NCBI GenBank assembly: GCA_003117195.1
Contig: BDSI01000018.1
Coordinates: forward strand, 1,025,338 to 1,089,337
Direction: 5' to 3'
Origin: Eudorina sp. 2006-703-Eu-15
Lineage: Eukaryota > Chlorophyta > Chlorophyceae > Chlamydomonadales > Volvocaceae
Length of the DNA: 64,000 nucleotides
In this document: positions 1-10,616 of the stretch, piece after piece
How the letters are laid out: each line of letters opens with the position of its first letter
Numbering within the stretch: the first letter of the stretch is position 1
Made by a program: the position numbers and the translations under genes
Notes under the pieces: model-generated
Told to the model about the DNA's origin: nothing
The model's database searches: none
What the model saw: the letters and a program-made list of their open reading frames with translations, nothing else

Positions 1-119
1 CACCTCTGCACTATGACTGAGCGCTCACCCTCCTGAACCTTGCAGCGGCATGCAGCTCCTAATCTTCACATCTCCCCCGTTCATTCCCATGTTGGGCAGC
101 CTCGGCGGCTGGACCGGGC

Positions 120-1359
120 GTGCAGAGCGCGGCAGGGGTGGATATGGCGACTCTGGACCAAGTCGCGCATCGGGCGGCTCAGGCAGTGCTGGAGGCACAG
201 ACGGCTCCCCGCGAGCCCAAGCCCTTCTCCAAAGTCGGCAAAACGGAGGCGTTCGAGTTCCTGGGCGACCTGAAAATGGTGGTGGTCAATGGTAACGATG
301 AATTTGCGGGTGAGCTGCAGCTACCTGATCCGATGCCCGAAATCAGCGGCTTTGACATTTCTGGCTACGAAACCGAGGACGAGGCCACAGGAGCACTGCT
401 CGAGCACCATGAGGTGCAGCTGACGCTCCTGGGTGTTCGGTTTGGCCGGTCGGCCTTCAAAATCTACGACGTCCACAACTGCACAAATGGATCCCTGATG
501 ATTAAAAAAGGCAACAAGGCCTTCAGGGGGATCTTCGACGGTTGCATAGCGCCTTACAACCTGGCGCGACTCTCTTCCTTGCAGCAATGCCGCATCGTTT
601 ATGAGCACAGAAAGCCGGAGGTAAGGTGTAACGTGTTTTACTCTGTCGTGCAGACGCTGCCGAGCATGAACATGTCACGTGGCTTGAGGTCCTGTCGTGC
701 ACTTGTGTATGTAGCACAACGTGTTGTGAAGAAACATTCTGTGATTTCCACTGGTGCCGCTGGTTCCGCACGCAGGCCTTCAAAGCATCTCAGGGCCAGG
801 CGATTCTTGCGCTGCTGGCCGCGTGCGCCTATGGGCCGTGCCCTGTGCTGGTGGACCTGACGGACGGTATGAGGCACATCGTGTACACCATACGCGGCCA
901 GGAGGTCATTGCGTGGACTGGGCTGACCCCAACACAGGTGGGGAGCTAGGGTGGCGGGATGTTACTTACTTGAAGCGGTCGGGTGAAGGTGAAGTATTGC
1001 CGTGCTAGCTCTTACCTGCTGGCATTTTTACATCCGTGCTAGCTCTTACCTGCTGGCATTTTTACATCCACCTGCAGGCGTACTATCTGCAGGCGCAGCG
1101 CCTCAAGTCTTCTAGCTTACTTACTGAGCGGACGCTGAAGCTTGAGCAAATTCCGGAGGAGGAGCAGGCGTGGATGCCCCCCCTGCACCAGCTGCGCCCG
1201 GAGTCGGGGCTGCACGAGCAGCTCGAGTCGGTCATTCCGTTCCTGCCGCCGGACGAGCGCGTGGACGCGGCGCTGGAGCTCATCCATGCATGGACACAGG
1301 CGCAGGAGCCGACGCCGCCGATGCAACTCCCCGACAGCATCCAGGCCTTCTACGCATGA
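120..1359 (+). CDS. Unrecognised three-exon gene (3' part or whole)
   Basis: Exons 144-620, 776-937 and 1078-1359 are all phase 0, with donors GAG|GTAAGG and CAG|GTGGGG and acceptors GCAG, giving 306 residues from the ATG at 144. An in-frame ATG lies at 120, and further exons could lie left of the window. The second exon reads QAILALLAACAYGPCPVLVD followed by LTDGMRHIVY. This loosely resembles the Q...A...PV...TDG..Y pattern of some PD-(D/E)XK nuclease-like and crinkler-type domains, but I do not recognise the family and assign no function. The last exon is acidic and helical and ends QAFYA-stop. No signal peptide or membrane segment is visible. The intron at 938-1077 holds a 34-bp tandem duplication. 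Part of exon 3 is repeated at 2785-2870. Confidence 0.6.
1001..1068. repeat. 34-bp perfect tandem duplication in an intron
   Basis: The block beginning CGTGCTAGCTCTTACCTGCT occurs twice in a row just before the acceptor of the last exon of the first gene. It looks like a recent duplication and does not touch coding sequence. Confidence 0.85.
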
Positions 1360-2089
1360 GCTGTGGTAGGTGGGTGTGGGGAATGCAAGAACCAGCGGTC
1401 CATCCAGTTGGGCGCGGCAGCCAGTAGTAGTGCCGCCAGAGAAACAACCCATGTGCGCCTGTAGCGCCTGCGCCTGCACCTCATGTGCGGGGTTAACACT
1501 AGACACGCTCGTTACGCAGGAGGAGAGGCATCCGTGGTTTTGACATGGGCAGGAGGAGTCCGGGGGGAGGCGCATGTGGGTGGAGAACCTCGCCCTACAG
1601 TCTCCTGTTGCCTGCGACCACCTTAACTAACCCACAGGCATCACCGCTGCTGCACCGTCCATTGTGCTCCTCCGTCCATGGTCCGCTTCTGTTCGTCCTG
1701 TGGACTTCGGACTGCGGACCTGCGGGCTGCGGACCGCGGACCTGCAGATGGTGTCAAGGAGGGTCCTGGGAGGCTGCAGTGGGCTGTGACGGCGCTAGCT
1801 GGCGCAGCTGAGCGAGGTGCCGGCGATAGTGCGCAACCTGGTGGAGAACGAGTGAAGGGTCCAGGAGGGCCATGTGCACGGGCTGGGGCCGGGGCGGCGG
1901 GGAAGGCAATCAGGCAGTGAACCGGCGAGGCGAGTGGGTGCTGTTGTTGAAGAGGAGAGGCTGAGAAGACACGCGGGCGGCTGGCAGCGCTTTACGGCAA
2001 GGACTGCCACGTATGACCGCAAGCAGCTCGTTCCCGGACGCGGACCCTGCTGCTGTTTCCCGAGCGAGCAGCTACTGTGCATGGGCAAG

Positions 2090-2345
2090 TCGAGGACCCT
2101 CGGGGACCCTGGAGGACCCTCGGGGACCCTGGAGGACCCTCTCGGACCCTCGGGGACCGTCGGGGACCCTCGGGGACCGTCGGGGACCCTCTGGGACCTT
2201 CGGAGACCCTCGGGGACCCTCGGGATTCTTGCGGACCCTCGGGGACCCTCGAGGACCCTCGGTCCCCGAGAGTCCCCGAGGGTCCGGGAGGGTCCTTCAG
2301 GGTCCCCGAGGGTCCTCTGGGGTCCCCGAGGGTCCCAGAGCGAGC
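2090..2345. repeat. GC-rich minisatellite that reverses orientation (long imperfect palindrome)
   Basis: Units of about 10-11 bp (GGACCCTCGG and variants) run from about 2090 to 2265. The complementary form (GGGTCCCCGAGG) then continues to about 2345. The two halves can fold on each other into a long imperfect hairpin. Open reading frames across it encode only Gly-Pro-Ser-Thr-Leu-Asp-Arg repeats and are taken as artefacts. Confidence 0.8.
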
Positions 2346-2784
2346 GCGTCTACGGCGCGATGGTGGTAATGATGATGGTGGTGGTTCCCCCGCTGGGCTG
2401 CTGAGGCCTGCAGGGAGTGCTAGTTGCGCCAGTACGTATGGGCTGCAAGCTTGATGCAGCGACAAGGCTTGGGCGGATACTGGGCTGTATGAGGGATCAG
2501 CGGGCAGCCCTGCAAATACACGCATTATCGCTCCTAGGGTTGGGGTATCTTCATGTTTCATGGTAGTAGGAAAGCAGGACGTGTGTGTGGTCTTGAGACA
2601 CGGGTTGACTGTTGGGAGGGTGGCCTGCATACCGAGGCAGATCACTGCCTCACATTTTCGGATGGGTGCACTCGGTGATGCGCGGTTTAATTCTGGCACA
2701 TTTGAATGATCCCTGACAGGTCATTGTACATAACAAAGGGGCTGGCTTGCACCTGGGCACAACCCATCGGGTGCTGACGCTTAG

Positions 2785-2870
2785 CAAATTCCAGAGGATG
2801 AGCAGGCGTGGATGCGCCCCTGCACCAGCTGCACCCCGACTCGGGGCTGCACGAGCAGCTCAAGTCGGGA
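2785..2870 (+). pseudogene. Duplicated fragment of the first gene's last exon
   Basis: About 86 bp closely match 1144-1230 (AGCAAATTCC.GAGGA.GAGC, then a Cys/Pro-coding stretch and CTGCACGAGCAGCTC.AGTCGG). The reading frame is not maintained and a stop follows, so this is a non-functional partial duplicate. Confidence 0.7.
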
Positions 2871-3994
2871 TTTTAGCTGGGTCCTCCTTCACCAGCGCCT
2901 CGCGCCCCTCGGCCGGCAGCTCCACGCCATGTGTGTTCGAATGTAACTTGTTTCCATGTGCATGTGTGTGCGTGTGCATACTTGCATTTCATGGCAGGTA
3001 CGGTGCACAAATGTAATGCACCGGGGCGCGGCTTTCAGGGCATGTAGACGCCATGAAGTCGGGTTTATTACTTCGGTGCACATGCAAAGGTGTTGTATGT
3101 GAGGTGTGCCTGCACGCGTGTCAACCAGCCGGGTTTGCTGGGCATGTGCCATGGAGCCCACCCACCGGGCGCAATATAGTTGCTCGCATGACATCAACGC
3201 AGCAGTATGTGTGACTGTCATGAAGCCTTTGTGTAAGTGCGACGCAGACAGGCGAACCTGAGTTTAGCATGTCGTCAGGCATATGTGCACAAACTTAGCT
3301 TAGCAGGACCGTGCTGACCTCAACCGGTCAGCTGTCACCGCATTCCTGACCACGACTTGAAATCGCGGTAAGACGTCAGGAAAGCAAGCCGCACCCTCTC
3401 ATCGATGTGTGGACGCCCAGGGCTCTTCCTTGTGCGGTGCCAATCAGTCGCTCGGGCTGCGACCCGCCCACATCGCCCTCTCGATCTAGACAGCAACTGT
3501 CAACCACTGGTTATTACATCCATGTCTGAATCAGACTGGCGCTCGCTTGGCGCTTGGTCAGACAAACTGCTCAACCGGGTGTTAGCGGGGATCCGGGATG
3601 CCGCCGTCATGCCACGTCTGGAGTCCTGCGCTGGTGCCCTTGGAGGATGCATCACGGGGCCCGGTGGCTGCCGGCACGGGTCGCTGGTGGTGACCCACAC
3701 AGGGCCGCTCCGGCGCTCCACCCAGCCGGCGGCGAGAGCTGCAATCGCGCCCTGGGCTGCTGTTCCACACCGCATGCAACCACTCCCCTCCCCACATTGC
3801 TTTCGGAGAATTGGATGCCAACAAGGCAATAAGCAGACGCTCTTAGAGCCGCAGCAGCGACGCAGCCACTCGCGCTGTCGCGCACCTCTCGCTCAGCGGG
3901 TGGCGGCAGCAGCAGGTGCAGCTGTCACACCCGCGGGAACCACGCGCTCAAGGGTGCAACAAGGCACTCCACACACACAGACAGTTACACTTGG

Positions 3995-5190
3995 CGGCGC
4001 AGGCAAATGCTAAGCAGCCGGCGCGCGACCCGTTGGACCTGCTCCTGCGACTGGGTTAGGGTCTGGGCGGCAGACGCCTGGGTCGCCGACGTGCTGCTGG
4101 CGGCGGTGACTGGGGAGGCTGCCAGGCCACCCGCGGCGCTGCGCAATGGGCGGGCGGGGAGCCCCGACTGCCCTCCCGGCCGCGCCACCTCGGGCTGTAA
4201 ACCACCGCTGCTGCTCCGCAGCTCGGGCCCAGGTCCAGGAGGGCCAGCAGGCGTTGTCATTGTCGTTGCCGCTGCGGTGGTGGTGGCGGTGGCGGCGGCG
4301 GGCAGCACCTCCAACACCGCAATGATATGCTTGGATCCGACGTCTTCGTTGCCGTGCAGCTCCAACAAGCCCACAAGCTCCGAAACCGAACGCACGGACC
4401 GCAGCGTGGACAGCGACAGCGCCCTGCCAGGCGGCAGCGGCGGCGACACTGATGGCTGCGGGGGCAGGGTTGTGCGCACGTGCGCGCCCGCACGCGCTTC
4501 ATCAACCCCGCCGCCGCTGAGGACATGCCCTGTTACCGGAACGTATTCGCCCGGTGCTCTGGTCGGCGGCGGCGCTGGTGCCGGTGCTGGTGGCGCCGAC
4601 GCCTGCTCTCCGATGAGCCCCAGCAACGGCACGGACGATGCCCCCGCTGCCTGCTCCATCGTCAGCGATGGGGGCTGTGGGGAGCACCCGACCAATCCAG
4701 CGACCTCCGCTTCGCCCCCACCTCCGCCCCCGCGAGGATACAGGCGCCTGCGGCCACTCGACCCCGTCGCAACACCCACGTCCCCACGGGCAGCCGCCGC
4801 CTCCCCGGGCCTGCTCCTTCGTGAGGCCCTCCGGCACACCACCAGGGCGTGCACCACCGCCTCGACAGGCACCAACGGGTCGGAGTCCCCTCCCGCTCGG
4901 GAGGCTGACGGGTGCTCCCCGCCGCTGCACGCATCGAAACTGCTGCCTGCTCCGCTACAACGCGGACGACGCTTGCCGCGCTCCGTACTTCCCGTATCAG
5001 CAGTGCTGTCATGGCCCTCAGGGTCGGCTTGACATGCACGGGGCCAACCCACGCCCAGCCCACTGCTGCTCAGGCTGCTGGCGCTGGCGCGGTCTCTTTC
5101 CGTGGTGCGTGTATGGCTGCTGCGAGCCCCGCCGCCAGCACTGATGCAGCCAAGGGGGAGGCGAGATGATGGTGATGGCGCGGTTACCAC
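3995..5190 (-). pseudogene. OPR-protein gene copy 1, N-terminal fragment
   Basis: The minus strand matches the internal N-terminal half of the intact OPR gene: Ser/Gly/Pro-rich linker, GECVPVTGHV-like stretch, then LSTLRSVRSVSELVGLLELH and KHIIAVLEVLP. Homology stops at 3995, just before the Gln-rich tract of copies 2 and 3, so every OPR repeat beyond the first is missing. Sequence upstream of 5190 (to about 5520) still matches the 5' flank of copy 2 but not copy 3. It is best read as a leftover of an earlier tandem unit. The open frame of about 400 residues survives, but it has no domain that could act alone. Confidence 0.75.
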
Positions 5191-5832
5191 AGCACTCCGG
5201 CTTGAAACGCGGCGACTGGGCTAGGCGCACAGCATACATCAGACTTAGGAGATGCTGACGGCACGGCTTCGTCCTGCTGCCCGCTGTCCGGCCAGCCACC
5301 AATGGGGGCCTGCCACCTGCGCAGTGGGACCGTGCGCGCGAGCACGGCGCCCTTATGACAACCGCCCACGCCCAGAGACGGGGCGCGCAGGACAACCGCT
5401 TACCTCGACAGCTGCCTGATGGAAGCCTTCAAGGGGCACAATTCTCTCAGTCGCTGCCCCAGCGCGTGGACTTCGTCGCTTCGGCATCCGGGATAGCGCA
5501 AGCATCCGACGTTGTGGTGTCAATATTCTCCTAGGCTAACATCTCTACAATCAGAAGCAAAAACGAAGCTGCTCGTCACGCCGTACCCTAGAACCCTACA
5601 GCTAACGCATGGAGTATGATGTGTGATTGTAACAAGTTATCGGTTTGCGTGGCATAGTCTACAAAATTGTTGCTTTGATCGCTGATGCATTTGTTGTTAC
5701 TTGGAGTCCATTTAAGCCAAGCTCTCCGAGTTTCCCATACCCTCAGCCACAGCTGTCAAACAGCAGCTGGACCTCGGAGCTCAGCGAAGCCCTTGCATCG
5801 TTTGTGTGTCTTCTTGTCTGAGACCCTCGGCG
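5191..5832. other. Spacer between divergent OPR copy 1 and membrane-protein copy A
   Basis: Duplicated, with indels, at about 18942-21487. It includes the intact pre-insertion sites of the 159-bp element (around 5530) and of the TIR transposon (around 5588). It probably holds the upstream region of the plus-strand membrane-protein gene. No gene is seen. Confidence 0.5.
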
Positions 5833-7538
5833 ATGGCCGACTGGCCCACGACGCTGGACAACCTTCCTGGCTTATCGGCGGAGCAGAAAGGCAAAGCACG
5901 AGTTCTGTTAATCACGAAATATCAGAACGATGCCTTGTTTTACGTCTCCGGGCCAGAAGACGTGGCTGCCGAGACAATTAAGGCGCTCCTTCGCAAGGAA
6001 GGTCAGTCTGGAACATCAAGAAAGCTTATACAGTCTGGCGATTTTGGAAGCCGCTTGCGTCCATGCAAACGTGCGCGCCTGGAACGTGCAGAGGAGTGCA
6101 CTTCGTTTTTTGCTTGTTTTTTTTGCTTGTGACCCCCGACTGCTCCCACGTTCAGCCGCGGCGGCTCACCAGGGCTTGGGAAGCCCTAGCATCCCGCGGT
6201 TGGGCTAACGCAAAAAGCGGCACACAGTTCATTGGGAACCGGCAGTAGAGTGGGGCCATCGCGTATTGTAGGTAGTTGGTGGGGGCTGGGGGCCACGGCG
6301 TGGCGTGCTCGGGGTGTTGGAATAGTGCCCCTCCGGTGGGAGGCGGGGCCACCGTCCAGGCTTGACGAGGTCCTTTCCGCGAAAGCAACGTGTAGCCTTG
6401 CGAAGTCTGAGTCCTGACCTTCAATGGGCTCACGGGAGGGGACTAGCAAGGCCTTGCACAGGGCCCCTACAAGGGAGGGCCGGATGTTATGCGTTTTGGA
6501 AACGATTTGTTTCGGACTGGGGCTGGCGTGTTCGCAGCCCTGGCCCCGGCGCACGGCAGCAGCATCCGATTTCTAATCTGCGTGTGCCCCTTCCCCTCTA
6601 CATCGTGCTGCAGCGGCGGCTGAGGCGAGTGCGGCAGGAGCTGGTGGGTGGATGTGTTATGGGACCTGTGCTTCAGCGGCTTGGCCAGCCTGCGCACGTC
6701 TACCTCTGCCTGCTGTATGCCGGCACTGGAGCGTGTGTACCCTGGTCGAGTTGGGGGTTAGCATTCCGCGAGTCTCACCTCAAGTTAGCCATCTCAATGG
6801 GACCCGGTGTTCTTGCCTTCCTGTGCAGGCACGGCTGCCGGTGAGGTCTTTGACGATGTTTCTGTCTGTAAGAATATTGATGATGCTCATGACTTCTTCT
6901 TTTCACGTTGCCCACCCACCAGCTGCGCATGCTGCCAACCAGAGTGCGGTGCCTCTCCTGGGCACAGACGGTGCGTCACTTGCTGAACCGAGCAGTACAG
7001 AAGCTGGAAGTGAAAACGCGGTTTACTTATGGTTTGCTTTGTATTGGCTGATGCAGACAATGGCGGCTGCTTTTGGAATAGCAGCTGGGTTGACATGTTT
7101 TTTGAGTTCCTTGCTGGTTACCCCAGCCTACATCGACGTGTGCATGGTGGCTTGCAGGCCGGCCAGCTGGTGCGCCCACACCAGGACTGAAGGACTGCCT
7201 CCTCACATTGGCCGTCCAGTTCATCCTAGTCTTGTGCGTGATTGCAATTCTGGCGCTGGTGGGTGGACAGCAACAGTCGTGCCAATCACATTATCAACAG
7301 CTACATGAACACCATCCTGGCGATCTGCGGTGTCATCAGCCTGGTGGTGGCACCGCTGGCGTACGCTTGGCACCATTCCAGGTCATGGCTGTGGGCTATC
7401 TTCAAACCTGCAGATGACTTCCTCAAGTCACTGCACAACTGGCATTCCGAGTGGTCAGTTCTGATCGCTGTCCCCATCATCTTTATCCTGGTGGGTGGCG
7501 GGCTGGGCATCATGTACGCGCTGGGCCCACAACACTGA
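5833..7538 (+). pseudogene. Small membrane protein gene, copy A (frameshifted)
   Basis: Starts MADWPTTLDNLPGLSAEQKG in a first exon of about 240 bp (soluble, helical). The last exon region encodes hydrophobic segments (QFILVLCVIAILALV, TILAICGVISLVVAPLAYA, VLIAVPIIFILVGGGLGIMY) and ends ALGPQH-stop at 7538, suggesting a protein with about three membrane helices. Intervening exons (about 6615-6650 and 6923-7010) are not resolved with confidence. Relative to copy B, eight bases (CGCCAAGT) are missing at 7260/7261, inside the first membrane segment's exon, which shifts the frame before the second segment. I do not recognise the family. Copy B is intact at this point but broken elsewhere. Confidence 0.6.
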
Positions 7539-7658
7539 AGCAGAGATGGCACAGCTCGTGGAATCATTGCGCATTCGACAAGTGTCAGGATATTGGTGTC
7601 CATTGTAGTGCAGTTCCTTCAGTCAGTTGGTCGAACTGGTCGAACGGCCGTTGGTTAG

Positions 7659-7800
7659 GCCAAGACAATCCTCGTGCTCCTGTTCCAGCACTTCCGCTTC
7701 GAGCTGGTCCCCGGGCAGGTGCCCCTGGAGCTGTCCGCGGGGATCACCCTGGCACCCAAGCACGGCGCGATGGTGCGGATTCCAGCGGAGAGGCGCGATA
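7659..7800 (+). pseudogene. Cytochrome P450 last-exon fragment, copy A
   Basis: After a TTAG acceptor the frame reads AKTILVLLFQHFRFELVPGQ and continues PLELSAGITLAPKHGAMVRI, the pattern of the extreme C terminus of plant and algal P450s (helix L end, F.FEL, then G.TL.PK.G). The haem-binding Cys loop, the I and K helices and all upstream exons are absent from the window, so this is a detached terminal exon and cannot be a working enzyme. The same exon is kept in unit B, so the fragment predates the duplication. Confidence 0.6.
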
Positions 7801-8768
7801 CCGGGGGGACATCGGCGGCGGGGAGGGGGGTGATTGACATACGGTACCATGAAGGGGAGGGTCCCGGAGGTGAAAAGGGGTTCAGGGGCGGTCGGCGCGC
7901 ATGTTGCATGGACATGCTTGCGGAGACTCGGACGCAAGGCTTCGGGGTTTCAGAGCCCGAGGAACCTCTACCTGGAGATCCCCGGGGCCTGTCCGCTTGT
8001 ACTGATGTGGGCATACCAAGGAAGGAGGGCCGCAACGGTCGGGTCCCGGCACCCACCATTGCGGCCCTCCTTCCTTGGTATGCCCGGGTCCCGGCACCCA
8101 CCGTCAGGTGCAGGACGGGCACCTCACGGGCCGCGGACCTCTGCCCCTTTGGGGAAAGGGGAGGAGGGGCGGGCGGGTGTGGGTTGGTGTTTGACGGGAA
8201 AGAAAGCATTCGCAACCCCACCCGCGCTGGTGAAGGGCTGATCGCGAGGAGGTCATTGCTGGGCGACTCTCGAGCACTCCGGTTGGCAGTCAGGGCCACC
8301 GCCGGGGAAGGGGATTAGCTATTGTCATGGGTTGTAGGTCGCTTACAGGGGCGCCGTTGTGGCGAAAAAACACTGACTGTTCCGGACTTGTCTTTTTTGT
8401 TCTGCTGCGGTGGGTTTGCATGAACGGGATACTTCCGCTGTAACGCGGGCCCAGGGCGGATCTTTGGTGTGCTTGCAGTGTGGACCCGGTGCACCGTCGG
8501 GGCACGGTGGTTGTTACGTGCGTAGTGTGTGGTGAGGGATCTTCGGCTGTCACCGATCACCCGCGGAGGTCCAAATGTCATCCCATTACCAGTGGCAGCG
8601 TGGGATGTGTGTCTGCAGCCCAAACAGCCAGCGGGGAACACGCACAGCTGCGGTCAGTGCATGAACCGTTGGTGATACATGCAGTGTGAGTCAGCGGTTC
8701 GTCGCGTCGTGTGACAGGAAACATATTTATAACGGGGTCCAGCGATCACGTGTTCAAGTGCTCAAGTC
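7801..8768. other. Unassigned duplicated DNA with a strong hairpin
   Basis: Closely matches about 23567-24533 in unit B. It contains the 27-bp perfect hairpin at 8009-8085. A long open frame crosses the region but has no recognisable protein features. Confidence 0.5.
8009..8085. repeat. 27-bp perfect inverted repeat (hairpin), unit A
   Basis: The left arm 8009-8035 (starting GGGCATACCAAGGAAGG) is the exact reverse complement of the right arm 8059-8085. The loop is 23 nt. The loop sequence CGGGTCCCGGCACCCACC recurs directly after the right arm. The same structure is conserved in unit B at 23775-23851. Confidence 0.9.
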
Positions 8769-8776
8769 TAAACCGT

Positions 8777-9522
8777 GCGCCACTTGTTCTGGGACTGCTT
8801 TGTTGCGCGGTCCTTGCGTGAAGAGATGGGGGCTGCGATGGGGGCTGCTGTGGGCGGCCTGGACGCTGTGTTTGCCTGCCACCACCTGTGGCTCGTGATC
8901 ACCCCGCCGGGTATCCGGCAGGTCGTCTGGGATGTAGTGGCGCTGGCGGCCCTGGCGGCCATTGAGTGCGGCCGTCAACGCATGTACCCTGTGTGGGACA
9001 CCTTCACGGCTATTGCACGTGCGCGCCTTTCAATGTCTGTGGAGGTCGCTGCAGACTTTTGGGCCCGTGTCGCATCCTTTGTGGCGCTCGGTCTGCCCCC
9101 GCGGAACTGGAGTTCCGTGCCGTCTGATTACCCTTTTCTGTGTGGGGTGTCGGGGCGTGTCGTTCTTTCACGGCCTCCGGACGTTGACTCACCACCCGGG
9201 TCCCCTGGCCCGTGATCTGTTGTGGTTGTCTGCGGGTGGGGTCCCTGCCTGCTCCACACTTCTTGTGTTCATTGGTTCGCTGCATTCGCGTTGCTTATCT
9301 ACCTTGAACTTTGCGAAGGCTGGGCGCTGGTGGTCCTTGGCTTGTTTTCATTATGTCTCTTGACTGCTATGGAGGCTAGGTGTTGGTGGTTCTTGGCTGC
9401 TTTTTCATTGGCATGGCTCCCTGCTTAGTGCACGGCGTGCCCCTGGGGTAGGATGAACAGTCCGTCTGCGCCTCGGCGAGCCAGCAGCTTTATTGTTGGT
9501 CCCCCTTGTAACGATCGCTTCT
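8777..9522 (+). mobile_element. 5'-truncated LINE retrotransposon insertion
   Basis: Present in unit A and absent from the matching place in unit B (about 24534). It is flanked by the 8-bp duplication TAAACCGT (8769-8776 and 9523-9530). The plus-strand frame from about 8778 to 9215 encodes VRHLFWDCFVARSLREEMG and a Trp-rich tail, matching the Cys/His-containing C-terminal region that follows reverse transcriptase in many LINE ORF2 proteins. Endonuclease and RT are missing, as expected of 5' truncation during target-primed reverse transcription. The 3' end has no poly(A) tail. Confidence 0.7.
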
Positions 9523-9530
9523 TAAACCGT

Positions 9531-10616
9531 TCGTAACCGCTTCGAGCTGGCTGCTCGCACGCTTCGGTCATCTCGCTTGCCGTGGATTGCGAGCTAACAA
9601 GTCAACCAAACTAAGTACGGGTATGCCACGGGGAGTGTGATCGGCGGGCAGGCGGAATGGTACGTGAAGGGCAAGTACGGTACGCAGTTCCCCGGGGAAC
9701 TGCAAGAGATTCAATATCCATCCAACAACGAGTGCATTTGACGCGTTTGCTAGGCAACGTTGTTTCAGGGAGGAGACATGGACTCGTCCGCAGCTCCATA
9801 CCCACAGCCAGCACGTTTGACAGCCAGCACAGTGACAAGTACGGTACGCTTCGGTGGTTGCCGTTTGATTTGGACGAGCTGCAAGTCGCCAAGCATTGGG
9901 TAACTAATTATGATTATGCTATATGCAATTTTTACGTCATTATCAGTTATCTTTCCGATGCTCGTATATGCGTTGGGAATATGAGCGCCGCATACCTTCG
10001 CTCTTCTGCAAACAAGCCTAGTTGCAGCGGAAGAAATTTCATATCTTCATGCCATAATGGTTTTGCTGTCCCGGTCTCGCGCAAAGCACTATGGGGGACT
10101 TTGCGCCGTGGAGCGCCCGTCGCTGTCATGGCAACGTACAACTTCACGGACTTCGCGGAGGTCCGAGTACCTGGCTAAAGGCGGAATCGTAGTGTGCAAA
10201 AAAAGAGGGTGAGGTTACCACGCGCTTCCTGCGACGCTGAGGCATAGTGTTCAACACTGCAGTAATCCTTGCGCGCAAGGGAGCACCCGACGACGTGTCC
10301 GTGCCTTGTGATCTTCCCCCGGGAACCACACGGCGTAAGTGCCGCCCTGGGGACCAAGGCTTCTCTGCGAGTCGTTTTGGGTCGACGTGGGATTTGTGGG
10401 GCCGTGGGGCTTGTGTGTTGTGTCTCGAGGACCCTCCGCATCTGCCGCCGTCCCCCCTCTCCTTCATACCCCTCCTCCCTCCTATCCCATCAGCGTTGCC
10501 CTCCTTCTCAACACCCGTCACCAATACCGCCCGCGCCAGCCCCTCACCTGTCACCTCCCTGTCCCTCTCGCCCTGCTGCCACCACCGCCACCTCCATCTC
10601 CCCGGGGTGCCCTCAG
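9531..10616. other. Duplicated upstream region of DarP copy A
   Basis: Matches unit B across the tyrosine-recombinase insertion (about 24540-24695 and 26926-27847). It holds a 20-bp perfect palindrome at 9684-9703 that corresponds to the insertion site in unit B. A 5' exon of the DarP-like gene probably lies here, but I could not identify it. Confidence 0.45.

Larger units (their letters stand above)
1360..3994. other. 3' flank and unassigned DNA with repeats
   Basis: No gene is recognised here. The stretch holds the GGACCCTCGGGG-type array at 2090-2345 and a degraded duplicate of part of the upstream gene's last exon at 2785-2870. The rest, including 3250-3994, shows neither conserved protein-like exons nor RNA genes that I can support. 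Confidence 0.5.

Noticed and set aside
1874..2699. Several overlapping frames encoding Gly-Pro-Ser-Thr-Leu-Asp repeats
   Set aside because: They translate the GGACCCTCGGGG array, which is open in multiple frames on both strands.
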